Below, in pieces: positions 55,452 through 64,000 of a stretch of DNA of 64,000 nucleotides; within the stretch, counting starts at the first letter, position 1, and each line of letters opens with the position of its first letter. The notes beneath the pieces were generated by a model. The model was not told the DNA's origin and ran no database searches. It saw only the letters and a list, made by a program, of their open reading frames with translations. The stretch is from positions 186,001 through 250,000 of the forward strand of contig NZ_JADBEE010000001.1 of assembly GCF_014874065.1 (NCBI RefSeq), in the 5' to 3' direction. The stretch is from Nesterenkonia halotolerans (lineage in GTDB: Bacteria > Actinomycetota > Actinomycetes > Actinomycetales > Micrococcaceae). The translations under genes were made by a program, and so were the position numbers.

Positions 55452-56915
55452 ATGACAACTCAGACCGCTTCTGCGCATGCAGCACGTCTCGGGGCTTCAG
55501 CAGATTGGATGACAGCCCCGTCAGGTCCAGCCTCCGCCCGAGAGTGGCACAACAGCTATGGGATGCGCCTGCTCGTCACGGACATCGCCATCATCGCCGG
55601 AGTCCTCGGAGCCGTGCACGGTCTCCTGCTCCAAGGCCATCATCCAGTGGGCGTGACCCTCGGCCTGGGCGCGCTGTGGGTCCTCGGGCTCAGTCTCGGC
55701 CGTTCCCGAGACTGGAAGCAGATCGGCGCGGGACTCACCGAGTACCGGCGGGTCCTCGTCGGGACCTTCGTGACCTTCGGCGTCTTCTTCGTCGCGGTCG
55801 TCGTCTTCAACCTTGACGTGCCCCGAGAGCACACCATCGTCTCGCTGCCGCTGGGAGCCGCTGGTCTGCTTCTGGGCAGGCATCTGTGGCGGCGGTATCT
55901 TCTGGACCGGTGGCGCCACGGCGAGTGGACGCACCGCGTCGTCGTCGTCGGCGATCCTCGGAAGGTGCGGCACGTGGTCTCTGCGGTGGAAGGGTCCAAG
56001 ACCTCCACCGGGGCCACGGTCACCGCGACCTATACCGAGGGCCTGGTGCATGCGGATGGCGGTGTCACCGACCCGGGGCGGACCGTCGCCCGCATCATCG
56101 ATGTGGTCACGCGCAGCGCTGCGGATCTGGTCATGCTCACCGAGACCGATTTTCTGCCTCCCGAATCGGTCCGCGAACTGGGATGGGCGCTCGAGGCCCT
56201 GAACGTGAACCTGGTCGTGGTGCCCTCGCTCTCCGAGATCGCGGGTTCGCGGATCGAGTCGCACATGGTCGGCGGCGTCCCGATGCTCTACGTCGCCTAC
56301 CCGCGGATGTCGAGCATGGGGCGAGTCACCAAGCGCGCCTTCGACATCGTCGTCTCCGCCACGGCGCTGCTGCTGCTCGCGCCGCTGCTGCTGGTGATCG
56401 CAGTCTGGGTGAAGCTCGACAGCTCAGGGCCGGTGCTCTTCAGGCAGGAGCGCGTCGGGATCGACCACTCCCGCTTCTCGATGCTGAAATTCCGTTCGAT
56501 GGTGGTGGACGCAGAGAAGCACCTCTCGATGCTGCAGACCCTCTCCGAGGGAAACGGTGTGCTCTTCAAGATGCGCAAGGATCCTCGCGTCACGCGGGTC
56601 GGTGCGGTGCTGCGCAGGCTCAGCTTTGATGAGCTGCCGCAGTTCTACAATGTGCTGCGCGGTGACATGTCGGTCGTGGGCCCCCGTCCGCCCCTGCCCC
56701 AAGAGGTGGAGGCCTACGATGACACGACCCACCGGCGCATGCTGGTCAAGCCCGGGATCACCGGGCTGTGGCAGGTCGCCGGCCGGTCGGATCTCAGCTG
56801 GGAGGAGAGCGTGCGCCTGGATCTGTACTACGTGGAGAACTGGTCGCTGATGGGAGACATCGTGATCGTGATGCGCACGGCACAGGCCGTCGTCGGAGGG
56901 TCCGGCGCCTACTAG
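55452..56915 (+). CDS. Polyprenyl glycosylphosphotransferase (exopolysaccharide priming enzyme)
   Basis: 487 residues. Four to five N-terminal transmembrane helices, a CoA-binding-like Rossmann region (RVVVVGDPRKVRHVVSAVEG, about residues 157-176), and the C-terminal bacterial sugar-transferase domain: KRAFDIVVSATALLLLAPLL, SGPVLFRQERVGIDHSRFSMLKFRSM and RRLSFDELPQFYNVLRGDMSVVGPRP (motifs quoted in parts). It transfers sugar-1-phosphate to undecaprenyl phosphate to start repeat-unit synthesis. It is the last gene of the operon; a 54-base gap leads to a convergent ATPase gene. Confidence 0.93.
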   Translation: MTTQTASAHAARLGASADWMTAPSGPASAREWHNSYGMRLLVTDIAIIAGVLGAVHGLLLQGHHPVGVTLGLGALWVLGLSLGRSRDWKQIGAGLTEYRRVLVGTFVTFGVFFVAVVVFNLDVPREHTIVSLPLGAAGLLLGRHLWRRYLLDRWRHGEWTHRVVVVGDPRKVRHVVSAVEGSKTSTGATVTATYTEGLVHADGGVTDPGRTVARIIDVVTRSAADLVMLTETDFLPPESVRELGWALEALNVNLVVVPSLSEIAGSRIESHMVGGVPMLYVAYPRMSSMGRVTKRAFDIVVSATALLLLAPLLLVIAVWVKLDSSGPVLFRQERVGIDHSRFSMLKFRSMVVDAEKHLSMLQTLSEGNGVLFKMRKDPRVTRVGAVLRRLSFDELPQFYNVLRGDMSVVGPRPPLPQEVEAYDDTTHRRMLVKPGITGLWQVAGRSDLSWEESVRLDLYYVENWSLMGDIVIVMRTAQAVVGGSGAY

Positions 56916-56969
56916 ATCGGGTTTCTCCGGACCCCGGCACCTGACGCTGCGGCCCCTGAGGTCTCGCGC

Positions 56970-57695
56970 CTAGCGCTCAGGCGCGGACGACGCCGGACCA
57001 TCGGCTCCGGCGAGCTCGCGGTAGTAGGGGATCGCCACTCCCGGCGGACCATCGGCGACCAGGTGGCCATGATCGAAGACCAGCACCCGCTGGGCCCGCG
57101 CCGCCAGGCCGAGGTCGTGGGTGGCCACGATCATCGGCGGAGTCAGATTCATCAGCATCTGGGTGAACTCCACCGTGCTGCGCAGGTCCAGCAGCGTGGT
57201 GGGCTCATCGGCGAGGACCAGTTCGGGCTCCGCGGCGAGGACTCCGGCCAGCGCCACCTTCTGCCGCTCACCGGAGGAGAGGTCGTAGATGCTGGACTCC
57301 TCACGGTCACCCAGGCCCATGGTGTCCAAGATCTCACGGCTGCGCTGACGACGCTGCGCTGCCGAGGTGATGCTGCTGCGCAGCGAGAAGGCGATGTCCT
57401 CACCGACCACAGGCATGATCAGCTGCGCCTGCGGGTTCGCGAAGATGAATCCGGTCCGCACGCCGGCCGGGCTGAGCTGGACCGATCCCGAGCTGGGCGC
57501 CACGAGCCCGGCGATGAGCCGCAGCAAGGTGGACTTGCCCGACCCATTGGCGCCGATCACAGCGATGCGATGTTCGGGCAGATTGAGGGTCACCGGGTGC
57601 AGGATGCGTCGCCTGCCGCCGTCTGAGGTGTCGACGTCGAATGCGGCTGCATCCAGGGTCGTCGTTACACTGGAAGGGTTGTCCACTGAACCCAC
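56970..57695 (-). CDS. Energy-coupling-factor-type ABC ATPase (EcfA/BioM-like)
   Basis: 241 residues. Walker A GANGSGKSTLL near residue 48, Q-loop region FANPQAQLIMPVVGEDIAF (typical of Ecf/Cbi ATPases), signature LSSGERQKVALAGVLA, Walker B LVLADEPTTLLD and H-loop VATHDL. It would power an ECF vitamin or metal importer, but no EcfT or substrate-binding S gene lies beside it. The start is GTG 57695, divergent from the ABC-F gene with only 56 bases between, so their promoters must overlap. Confidence 0.85.
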   Translation of the reverse strand: MGSVDNPSSVTTTLDAAAFDVDTSDGGRRRILHPVTLNLPEHRIAVIGANGSGKSTLLRLIAGLVAPSSGSVQLSPAGVRTGFIFANPQAQLIMPVVGEDIAFSLRSSITSAAQRRQRSREILDTMGLGDREESSIYDLSSGERQKVALAGVLAAEPELVLADEPTTLLDLRSTVEFTQMLMNLTPPMIVATHDLGLAARAQRVLVFDHGHLVADGPPGVAIPYYRELAGADGPASSAPER

Positions 57696-57751
57696 CTATT
57701 CAAAGTTGTCAGGCCGGCGCGCTCTGCGCGGCCCGAAGGGAAACTGCACCG

Positions 57752-59350
57752 TTGATCAGCGTATCCAATCTTGAACTCCGCGCCGGAGCGCGCCTGCTGA
57801 TGGACGAGGTCGCGTTCCGCATCGATTCGGGAGACAAAGTCGGCCTCGTCGGGCGCAACGGCGCCGGCAAGACCACGCTGACCAAGGTCCTCGCGGGGCT
57901 GACCCAGCCTGCCGCCGGACACGTGGAGCGCCGGGGGAGCATCGGCTATCTGCCGCAGGACCCGAAGATCGATGACATGGAGCAGCTCTCCCGCGACCGG
58001 ATCCTCGCCGCCCGGGAACTTGACGTCATCTCCACCAAGCTTCGCCAGGCAGAGCAGGACATGGCCAGCACCGACGATGCGGTCCGCGACAAGGCGATGA
58101 CCCAGTACGCCAAGGTGCAGACCCGGTTCGACGCCGCCGGGGGCTACTCCGCAGAGGCCGAGGCCGCCATGATCTGCAACAACCTGGACCTGCCCGAGCG
58201 CATCCTGACCCAGCCGCTGAAGACGCTCTCCGGTGGTCAGCGCCGCCGCGTCGAGCTCGCCCGGATCCTGTTCTCAGACGCTGACACCCTGCTGCTCGAT
58301 GAGCCCACGAACCACCTGGATGCAGATTCCATCGTCTGGCTGCGTGATCACCTGCAGAGCTACGCCGGGGGAGTCCTGATGATCTCCCACGACGTGGACC
58401 TCATCGAATCCACCGTGAACAAGGTGTTCTACCTCGACGGCAACCGGATGACGCTCGACGTCTACAACATGGGCTGGAAGAAGTACCTGGTCCAGCGCGA
58501 CCAGGACGCGGCTCGGCGCAAGCGCGAGTACGCCAACGCGGAGAAGAAGGCCAGCCAGCTGCGCTTCCAGGCGGAGAAGATGCGCGCCAAGGCCACGAAG
58601 GCCGTGGCCGCCCAGTCCATGCTCAAGCGAGCCGACCGCATGATGGCAGGACTGGAGGGCGAGCGCGCCGCAGAGCGCGTGGCAAACATCCGCTTCCCCG
58701 CGCCGGCCTCCTGCGGAAAGACCCCGCTCATGGCGGAAGGCCTTTCGAAGTCCTACGGCTCGCTGGAGATCTTCACCGGACTGGACCTCGCGATCGACCG
58801 CGGCTCCCGCGTGGTCATCCTGGGCTACAACGGTGCCGGCAAGACCACGCTGCTGCGCCTGCTGGCCGGCGCCGCCGAGGCGGACTCCGGCCGGGTGATC
58901 TCCGGGCACGGTCTCAAGCTCGGCTACTTCGCCCAGGAGCACGACACACTGGACACCGAGAGCTCCGTGCTGGAGAACATGAAGACCGCCGCGCCCTTCC
59001 TCAATGACACCGATCAGCGGAAGATCCTCGGCTCGTTCCTGTTCTCCGGCGATGATGTGAGCAAGCCCGCTGCGGTGCTCTCCGGCGGCGAGAAGACCCG
59101 CCTGGCCCTGGCCTCGCTGGTGGCCTCGAGCGCGAACGTGCTGCTGCTGGATGAGCCCACGAACAACCTGGACCCCGCAAGCCGCGAGGAGATCCTCGCT
59201 GCACTGCGCACCTACGAGGGCGCCGTGGTCCTGGTCAGCCACGACCCCGGAGCGGTGGAGGCGCTGAGCCCCGACCGGGTGCTGCTGCTGCCCGACGGCG
59301 AGGAAGACATCTACACCAAGGATTACGAGGACCTCATCACACTGGCCTGA
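57752..59350 (+). CDS. ABC-F family ATPase
   Basis: 532 residues with two ABC cassettes and no membrane domain. First: GRNGAGKTTL, LSGGQRRRVELARIL, LLLDEPTNHLD; second: GYNGAGKTTLL, LSGGEKTRLALASLV, LLLDEPTNNLD. A charged linker with KREYANAEKKASQLRFQAEKM lies between, the P-site tRNA-interacting motif of ABC-F proteins. Such proteins act on ribosomes, in translation control or antibiotic protection; which role applies here cannot be told. TTG 57752 is chosen because GAAGGGA is about 10 bases upstream; longer in-frame starts enter the divergent ATPase promoter. Confidence 0.92.
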   Translation: MISVSNLELRAGARLLMDEVAFRIDSGDKVGLVGRNGAGKTTLTKVLAGLTQPAAGHVERRGSIGYLPQDPKIDDMEQLSRDRILAARELDVISTKLRQAEQDMASTDDAVRDKAMTQYAKVQTRFDAAGGYSAEAEAAMICNNLDLPERILTQPLKTLSGGQRRRVELARILFSDADTLLLDEPTNHLDADSIVWLRDHLQSYAGGVLMISHDVDLIESTVNKVFYLDGNRMTLDVYNMGWKKYLVQRDQDAARRKREYANAEKKASQLRFQAEKMRAKATKAVAAQSMLKRADRMMAGLEGERAAERVANIRFPAPASCGKTPLMAEGLSKSYGSLEIFTGLDLAIDRGSRVVILGYNGAGKTTLLRLLAGAAEADSGRVISGHGLKLGYFAQEHDTLDTESSVLENMKTAAPFLNDTDQRKILGSFLFSGDDVSKPAAVLSGGEKTRLALASLVASSANVLLLDEPTNNLDPASREEILAALRTYEGAVVLVSHDPGAVEALSPDRVLLLPDGEEDIYTKDYEDLITLA

Positions 59351-59430
59351 TCGCGCTGTCCTGTGAGGGATGTCTTGATCACGCAGGACTGATCCGAGCG
59401 GTCCAGGTCCCTGGTCGCTAGGCTCAGCGC

Positions 59431-60573
59431 ATGGCTCTGACCCCCGAAGCCCTGCTTGATGGTCCGCGAGGACGCCGACTGCTGTTGGAGTTCGCGCTGG
59501 CCTCTGAGCAGCGTACGGACCCGAGCTCCGCTGAGCTCTCTGGACTGGTCCACGAGGCGGCGAGGGTGCTCGAGCCCCAAGGAGAGCACCGTGGCCAGCT
59601 GATGTCCCGATGGGCGGTCTTCGGCTCCCCGGTCCGCGTCCTGTCGCCGGCGGTCGGACCTGCCGAGGTCGCACGGGCCCTGGACGCGACGGACCTCGCG
59701 GATCCCAGCGAGGACCTGCTGCGTCTCGTCCTCGCCGACGTCGTGGCGTTCGCCCGTTATTGGCAGGAGCCCGAGGGTGAGGATCTGCTCGCCGGCTCCG
59801 CAGAGCTGCGCGGAGCTCTGCTGCGCGTTGCCCGACACCTTCTCGGCTCCCCACAGACCCAGTGGTGGAGCCACGAAGTGCGTCTGAGCGATCAGGCCTG
59901 TGTGCAGTGGCCAGACATCCCCGGATACGACCATTCCGGCGAACCCACGCAGGTGCTCTCGGACTGGTGTGCGGAGCAGCAGGCCCTTGAACTCCGGGCA
60001 CTGGGTGACCGCCCGGAAGATCCCAAGGCGAGCTACGGCGGAGTGTGGTGGTCCCGACCGCCGGACCATCTGTTGCGCAGCACCGCGCGGTTCTCCGATC
60101 ACGCACCGGCGGTTCTGTACTTGTTCGAAGACGACTTCGGCTGGGAGACCGCCCACACGCGCCGACTCTGGGTCTCAGGAGCGCCCAGAGTGTGTGAGAT
60201 CCGTTCTGCCCAGGACTGGGCTGCCCTCTGCGAACGGTTCCCGCTGGAGGTCAGCGCCGAGAAGCGCCACGACTGGTACCGCACCACCGGCAGAGCCGGC
60301 CGGTGGGTCATCCCCGACTGGGAAGCTGCGTCGAAGGAGTACGACGGCGTGCACCTCAGCGTCGCGGGCTATCTGAGCAGTGCCGGCCGGGCGATCCCGG
60401 TGGGGGCAGACACCGCCAGCGTGATCGCGGGATGGAACCCGGGGGAGAGCTGGTGGTTCACCTCGGAGACCATCCTGGGCTCCGAGGTGACGCACTGGCA
60501 GCTCGATGAGGAGTCTCTGCACTGGCGGAAGGTCTCCTCCTGCGCCGGAGAGGAACTGCCGCCTGCTGGCTGA
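59431..60573 (+). CDS. Uncharacterised protein, 380 residues
   Basis: Not recognised. Soluble, acidic and tryptophan-rich. The N-terminal 120 residues are helical (LLDGPRGRRLLLEFALASE), the middle contains QWWSHEVRLSDQACVQWPDIPGYD and GVWWSRPPDHLLRSTARF, and the C-terminus has GWNPGESWWFTSETIL and VTHWQLDEESLHWRKV. No signal peptide, membrane segment or catalytic motif is evident. Composition matches the core genome. It stands between the ABC-F gene and convergent SURF1 with 80 bases before and 3 after, and the stop nearly abuts the SURF1 stop. Confidence 0.7.
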   Translation: MALTPEALLDGPRGRRLLLEFALASEQRTDPSSAELSGLVHEAARVLEPQGEHRGQLMSRWAVFGSPVRVLSPAVGPAEVARALDATDLADPSEDLLRLVLADVVAFARYWQEPEGEDLLAGSAELRGALLRVARHLLGSPQTQWWSHEVRLSDQACVQWPDIPGYDHSGEPTQVLSDWCAEQQALELRALGDRPEDPKASYGGVWWSRPPDHLLRSTARFSDHAPAVLYLFEDDFGWETAHTRRLWVSGAPRVCEIRSAQDWAALCERFPLEVSAEKRHDWYRTTGRAGRWVIPDWEAASKEYDGVHLSVAGYLSSAGRAIPVGADTASVIAGWNPGESWWFTSETILGSEVTHWQLDEESLHWRKVSSCAGEELPPAG

Positions 60574-60576
60574 GGC

Positions 60577-61509
60577 TCAGCGGCCCAGTCGCTGGTCGAC
60601 CCAGGCGTCCTCGAGGTCCTCGTCCGAGAGCCGTCCGCTCGTCATCCGGCGACGCCGATTGGCCTCCCGCACTCGATCCTGCGCGGGCACCGCGGAAGCG
60701 GCATGTACCGGGCCGCCGTCCTCGGAGACGGCATGCGGGGTCGCCCCGCTCGCTGCAGCCTCTGCCTCGTCGAAGTCCCGATTCCTGGCGTGGATCCGCG
60801 CGGCATAGCCCCAGCCGATGAAGCCGAGCAGGCCGAAGGTGAGCCATTGCATCGAATACGACAGATGGGGTCCCTCCTCCATGGAGGGACGGGTCAGCTG
60901 TCGGGGCGCGGTCTCTGGGGCGGGCGACTCCTCGGCCATGAGCCCATAGCCGCCGGTGAGGAGGCTGTAGCCAAGCTCATCCTGGTACTCCTGGAGATCG
61001 ATCGAGGCCAGCTGTCCCTCGGGTGCTCCACGGTTGATCGCCGGCTCGGCGGGCCGGATGCGAGCCACAAGATCGACCTCGCCCTCGGGCGGCGCGGGGG
61101 AGTACTCCGGGCGGGAACCATCCGAGCTGTCAGTGGGCAGCCACCCGCGGTCGATGATCACCACGTCATCGGTGCCGGCTACGGAGAAGGGCACCAGCGA
61201 TTCATAGCCCACGGAGCCGCGGTGCGCCCGATTCCTGACAAGCCGGGAGTCGTCCTCGAGGTACTCGCCGGTCAGTTCGACCACGGTCCATTCGTCGTCG
61301 GCCTCGGCCGCGTCGAAGAGCTCTCGGGCATTCGAGTACGGGACCGGGTCGGCGTCGTAGTTGGAGACGATGCGGTTGATCTCTTCCAGCGAGGCCTCAC
61401 GGCGATCGATCTGCCACTGGCCCAGGAACACGCAGGCCACGGCGAAGAGCGTGCAGATGGCGAGCCATCCGAGCCAGGTGGGGGTCAGCAGAAAGCGGTA
61501 GCGAGTCAT
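60577..61509 (-). CDS. SURF1 family cytochrome oxidase assembly protein
   Basis: 310 residues with an N-terminal and a C-terminal transmembrane helix, the SURF1 topology: LTPTWLGWLAICTLFAVACVFLGQWQIDRREA near residue 6 (WQIxRR motif) and MQWLTFGLLGFIGWGYAARI. The large external domain has RNRAHRGSVGYESLVPF and VVIIDRGWLP, both conserved. SURF1 helps heme A insertion into cytochrome oxidase and fits with ctaA at 36219-37259. ATG 61509 is chosen because it overlaps the upstream stop as ATGA. Confidence 0.9.
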   Translation of the reverse strand: MTRYRFLLTPTWLGWLAICTLFAVACVFLGQWQIDRREASLEEINRIVSNYDADPVPYSNARELFDAAEADDEWTVVELTGEYLEDDSRLVRNRAHRGSVGYESLVPFSVAGTDDVVIIDRGWLPTDSSDGSRPEYSPAPPEGEVDLVARIRPAEPAINRGAPEGQLASIDLQEYQDELGYSLLTGGYGLMAEESPAPETAPRQLTRPSMEEGPHLSYSMQWLTFGLLGFIGWGYAARIHARNRDFDEAEAAASGATPHAVSEDGGPVHAASAVPAQDRVREANRRRRMTSGRLSDEDLEDAWVDQRLGR

Positions 61510-61790
61510 GGATCGATCCGGGGCTCGTCGTCCGGAACGTCCGTGCTGGAATCCTGCTCGGCCAGGGGCTCGGTGCTGCGCCAGAACAGCCGCTGGGCGA
61601 GGAAGTTCTCCAACCACGCGCGGTGTTCGTCGCAGGCGAGCCAGACCTTGCGCCGATCAGGGTCATGAATCTTGGGGTTGTTCCAGAGCACCTGCCAGTC
61701 TGCGGGGTTTCGGCAGCCCTTCCGAGAGCACTCCGGGGTCTGCGGGCCTGGCTGCGCGCCGGCGCGTCCCAGGCTGTTGAGCAGATCCAT
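61506..61790 (-). CDS. Small zinc-ribbon-like protein
   Basis: 94 residues. Short cysteine motif CSRKGCRNPADWQVLWNNP and a second CDEHRAWLENFLAQR give two Cys plus Cys/His, a probable zinc site. This pattern is common in small actinobacterial proteins encoded just upstream of SURF1, of unknown function. The start overlaps the DUF3099 stop and the stop overlaps the SURF1 start (ATGA), making a three-gene operon. Confidence 0.82.
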   Translation of the reverse strand: MDLLNSLGRAGAQPGPQTPECSRKGCRNPADWQVLWNNPKIHDPDRRKVWLACDEHRAWLENFLAQRLFWRSTEPLAEQDSSTDVPDDEPRIDP

Positions 61791-62236
61791 CAGCGGCGTT
61801 CGTCCTGTTCCTCGTCGGTGTCTTCGGCGTCGTCGGGGTCCTCGAGTTCTCCCGCGATGACCTCGGGCTGCGCGGCATAGCCCTCGGAGTCGGCGTCCTC
61901 ATCCCGGGCGTCCTCCTCGTCCTCCCACCACTGGCGGTCAACCGCCGGCGGGGCGTCCTCGTGGGAGGTGCCCAGCAGGGAGGGGGACTCGAGATCTTCA
62001 GACTCGCTGCGCCGCATATATCGATCACCACCGACATTCGCCGTGGTCACGGCCACGTAGGGCAGAACCACCGCGAGGGCGAGGAGAACCCAGGTCATCC
62101 AGTTCTGCAGGATCACCGCCAGGATGAAGCACACCATGCGGATGGCCATCGACACCGCATAGCGGACCATTCTCCCGTGCTGCTCGTCACTGTGCTTCTG
62201 CGGTGCATCAGTGATCGAGTGGACCTGATCGCTCAC
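61790..62236 (-). CDS. DUF3099 membrane protein
   Basis: 148 residues. Starts VHSITDAPQKHSDEQHGRMVRYAVSMAIRMVCF-type family motif (quoted in parts: SITDAPQKHSDEQ and RMVRYAVSMAIRMVCF), then two transmembrane helices (about 28-45 and 48-66, WVLLALAVVLPYVAVTTAN), then a long acidic tail after residue 80. Function unknown. First gene of the DUF3099-zinc-SURF1 operon; divergent from fabG. Confidence 0.88.
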   Translation of the reverse strand: MSDQVHSITDAPQKHSDEQHGRMVRYAVSMAIRMVCFILAVILQNWMTWVLLALAVVLPYVAVTTANVGGDRYMRRSESEDLESPSLLGTSHEDAPPAVDRQWWEDEEDARDEDADSEGYAAQPEVIAGELEDPDDAEDTDEEQDERR

Positions 62237-62276
62237 CAGGACAGTCTAGGCGTCGAACCTGGAGGCCGGACGGCGA

Positions 62277-62294
62277 TGTGACGCGACGGTCACA
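62277..62294. promoter_or_regulatory. Inverted repeat in the DUF3099/fabG divergent region
   Basis: TGTGAC (62277-62282) and GTCACA (62289-62294) with a six-base spacer. It resembles a CRP/FNR-family half-site pair, but the TGTGA to TCACA spacing is two bases longer than in GlxR sites. It lies about 97 bases before the fabG ATG and 41 before the DUF3099 ATG. Confidence 0.35.
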
Positions 62295-62309
62295 TAACCG
62301 CTGACATAG

Positions 62310-63098
<789 letters not shown>

Positions 63099-63172
63099 CC
63101 TTCCGGGCGCGGCCGCACGCCCCACGCAGCACGCGAGACAGCACACCACGACGCAGAACTGAGGAAGAACTC

Positions 63173-63934
63173 ATGACACAGCAGGACCTGGCCGGAACCG
63201 GCGCCATCGTCACCGGATCCTCCCGCGGCATCGGTGCCGCCACCGCAGCGCTGCTCGGCGCCCGAGGCGCGGGCGTCGTGATCAACTACCGGCAGAAGGC
63301 GCCCCGGGCCAAGAAGGTGGTGGCCGGCATCGAGGAGGCCGGTGGTCGCGCCGTCGCCGTCGGAGCGGACCTGACCGAGGAGGCCGGGGCGCAGGCCCTG
63401 GTGGACGCCGCGGTGGAGAACTTCGGCTCGCTGGATCTGCTCGTGCTCAACGCCTCCGGCGGCATGGAGTCCGGGCGCGGCGAGGACTACGCGCTGATGC
63501 TCAACCGCGACGCCCAGGTCCAGATGGCGCGCGCAGCGATCCAGGTGATGTCCAAGGGCAGCCAGATCGTGTTCGTCACCAGCCACCAGGCGCACTTCAT
63601 CAAGCAGACCGCCACGATGGACTCCTACGAACCCGTGGCTCGATCTAAGCGAGCCGGGGAGGATGCGCTCCTGGAGCTGATCCCGGAGCTCGACGCCAAG
63701 GGCATCACGCTCACCGTGGTCTCGGGCGACATGATCGAAGGCACCATCACAGCGACGCTGCTCGAACGCGCCGAACCTGGTGCGATCGCCTCACGCCGTG
63801 AAGCCGCGGGTCGGCTCTACAGCGTGGAGGAGTTCGCAGCGGAGATCGCCTCTCTGGTGGGACGCGATGACCTGGAGCAGGGCCATACCGAGCTCGTCGG
63901 CGGTGCCGAGGATTTCCTGGCGGCGAACAGCTAG
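63173..63934 (+). CDS. SDR-family protein with Y-x6-K active site (FabL/FabI-like enoyl-ACP reductase candidate)
   Basis: 253-residue short-chain dehydrogenase-type protein. Nucleotide motif TGSSRGIG (14-21), VINY (36-39), and LVLNASGG at about 90-97. The usual YxxxK is absent; instead Y152 and K159 are separated by six residues (SYEPVARSKRAG), the spacing of enoyl-ACP reductases FabI and FabL, and the local text resembles Bacillus FabL. With fabG 75 bases upstream, an enoyl-ACP reductase role in fatty acid synthesis is plausible. It lacks the terminal VDGG motif of FabG. Annotated generically as SDR in most genomes; function not proven. Confidence 0.8.
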   Translation: MTQQDLAGTGAIVTGSSRGIGAATAALLGARGAGVVINYRQKAPRAKKVVAGIEEAGGRAVAVGADLTEEAGAQALVDAAVENFGSLDLLVLNASGGMESGRGEDYALMLNRDAQVQMARAAIQVMSKGSQIVFVTSHQAHFIKQTATMDSYEPVARSKRAGEDALLELIPELDAKGITLTVVSGDMIEGTITATLLERAEPGAIASRREAAGRLYSVEEFAAEIASLVGRDDLEQGHTELVGGAEDFLAANS

Positions 63935-63959
63935 CCGTCTGGGCGCTCGACGCTGATCC

Positions 63960-64000
63960 TCAGGCGCCCAGCAGCAGCGCCGCCGCAGGCACCAGCACCA
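63960..64000 (-). CDS. 3' end of a minus-strand gene (partial)
   Basis: The last 41 bases read on the minus strand as a hydrophobic C-terminus VLVPAAALLLGA followed by TGA at 63962-63960. The composition is membrane-protein-like, and a convergent neighbour after the SDR gene is reasonable, but the fragment is too short to identify. Confidence 0.35.
   Translation of the reverse strand, partial: VLVPAAALLLGA

Overview
The window is a stretch of high-GC actinobacterial chromosome. Gene content and order point to Micrococcales, probably a Micrococcaceae relative: ffh-rpsP-khpA-rimM-trmD-rplS-lepB-lepB-rnhB-yraN-comM-dprA-xerC, a fabD-fabH-acpP-fabF block with a PucR-type regulator, a homodimeric AceE with DUF3052 and AhpE beside it, and a sufR-sufBDCSU-sufT operon. 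The genus is an inference from protein resemblance only.

Layout. 1-8444: translation, secretion and RNA-processing genes, with ffh cut by the left edge. 8454-22559: dprA, split by a mobile genetic island of about 12.7 kb (about 9145-21828). 22586-24204: xerC and a DUF3145 gene. 24457-29469: type II fatty acid synthesis cluster on the minus strand. 29666-33692: aceE, DUF3052 and ahpE. 33667-36173: an uncharacterised two-gene module. 36219-38988: heme A synthase and an ABC-2 exporter. 39127-46026: SUF iron-sulphur cluster operon. 46151-56915: a large LuxR/ATPase regulator followed by an exopolysaccharide operon (Wzz/kinase-like, Wzy, TagA-type transferase, GT2, flippase, priming transferase). 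56970-63934: an ECF-type ATPase, an ABC-F protein, an unknown gene, SURF1, two small genes and two SDR genes (FabG and a FabL-like protein).

The most interesting region is the island inside dprA. It enters exactly in the codons for the conserved SGGA(Y)G motif, and joining the two flanks restores an open dprA frame. Its right arm is a minus-strand operon of three overlapping tyrosine-recombinase genes plus a small HTH/coiled-coil gene, an architecture like Tn554 tnpABC or recombinase-in-trio elements. Its cargo looks like an anti-phage defence island: a complete Pycsar pair (nucleotide cyclase plus transmembrane effector) at the right of the cargo, a second Pycsar cyclase with an effector cut after its N-terminal region at the left, and between them an FRG-domain protein, a DUF4238 protein and a DUF5677 protein. 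Base composition and codon use in the cargo are visibly less GC-rich than in the flanking genes.

A second candidate for undescribed biology is the four-base-overlapping pair at 33667-36173: a protein with a long glycine/alanine-rich, membrane-like segment and coiled coil, plus a helical partner with GHD and HWAAD/TPMSLPLPG motifs. I saw no rRNA, tRNA or CRISPR array. All homology statements come from reading motifs; no database search was run.
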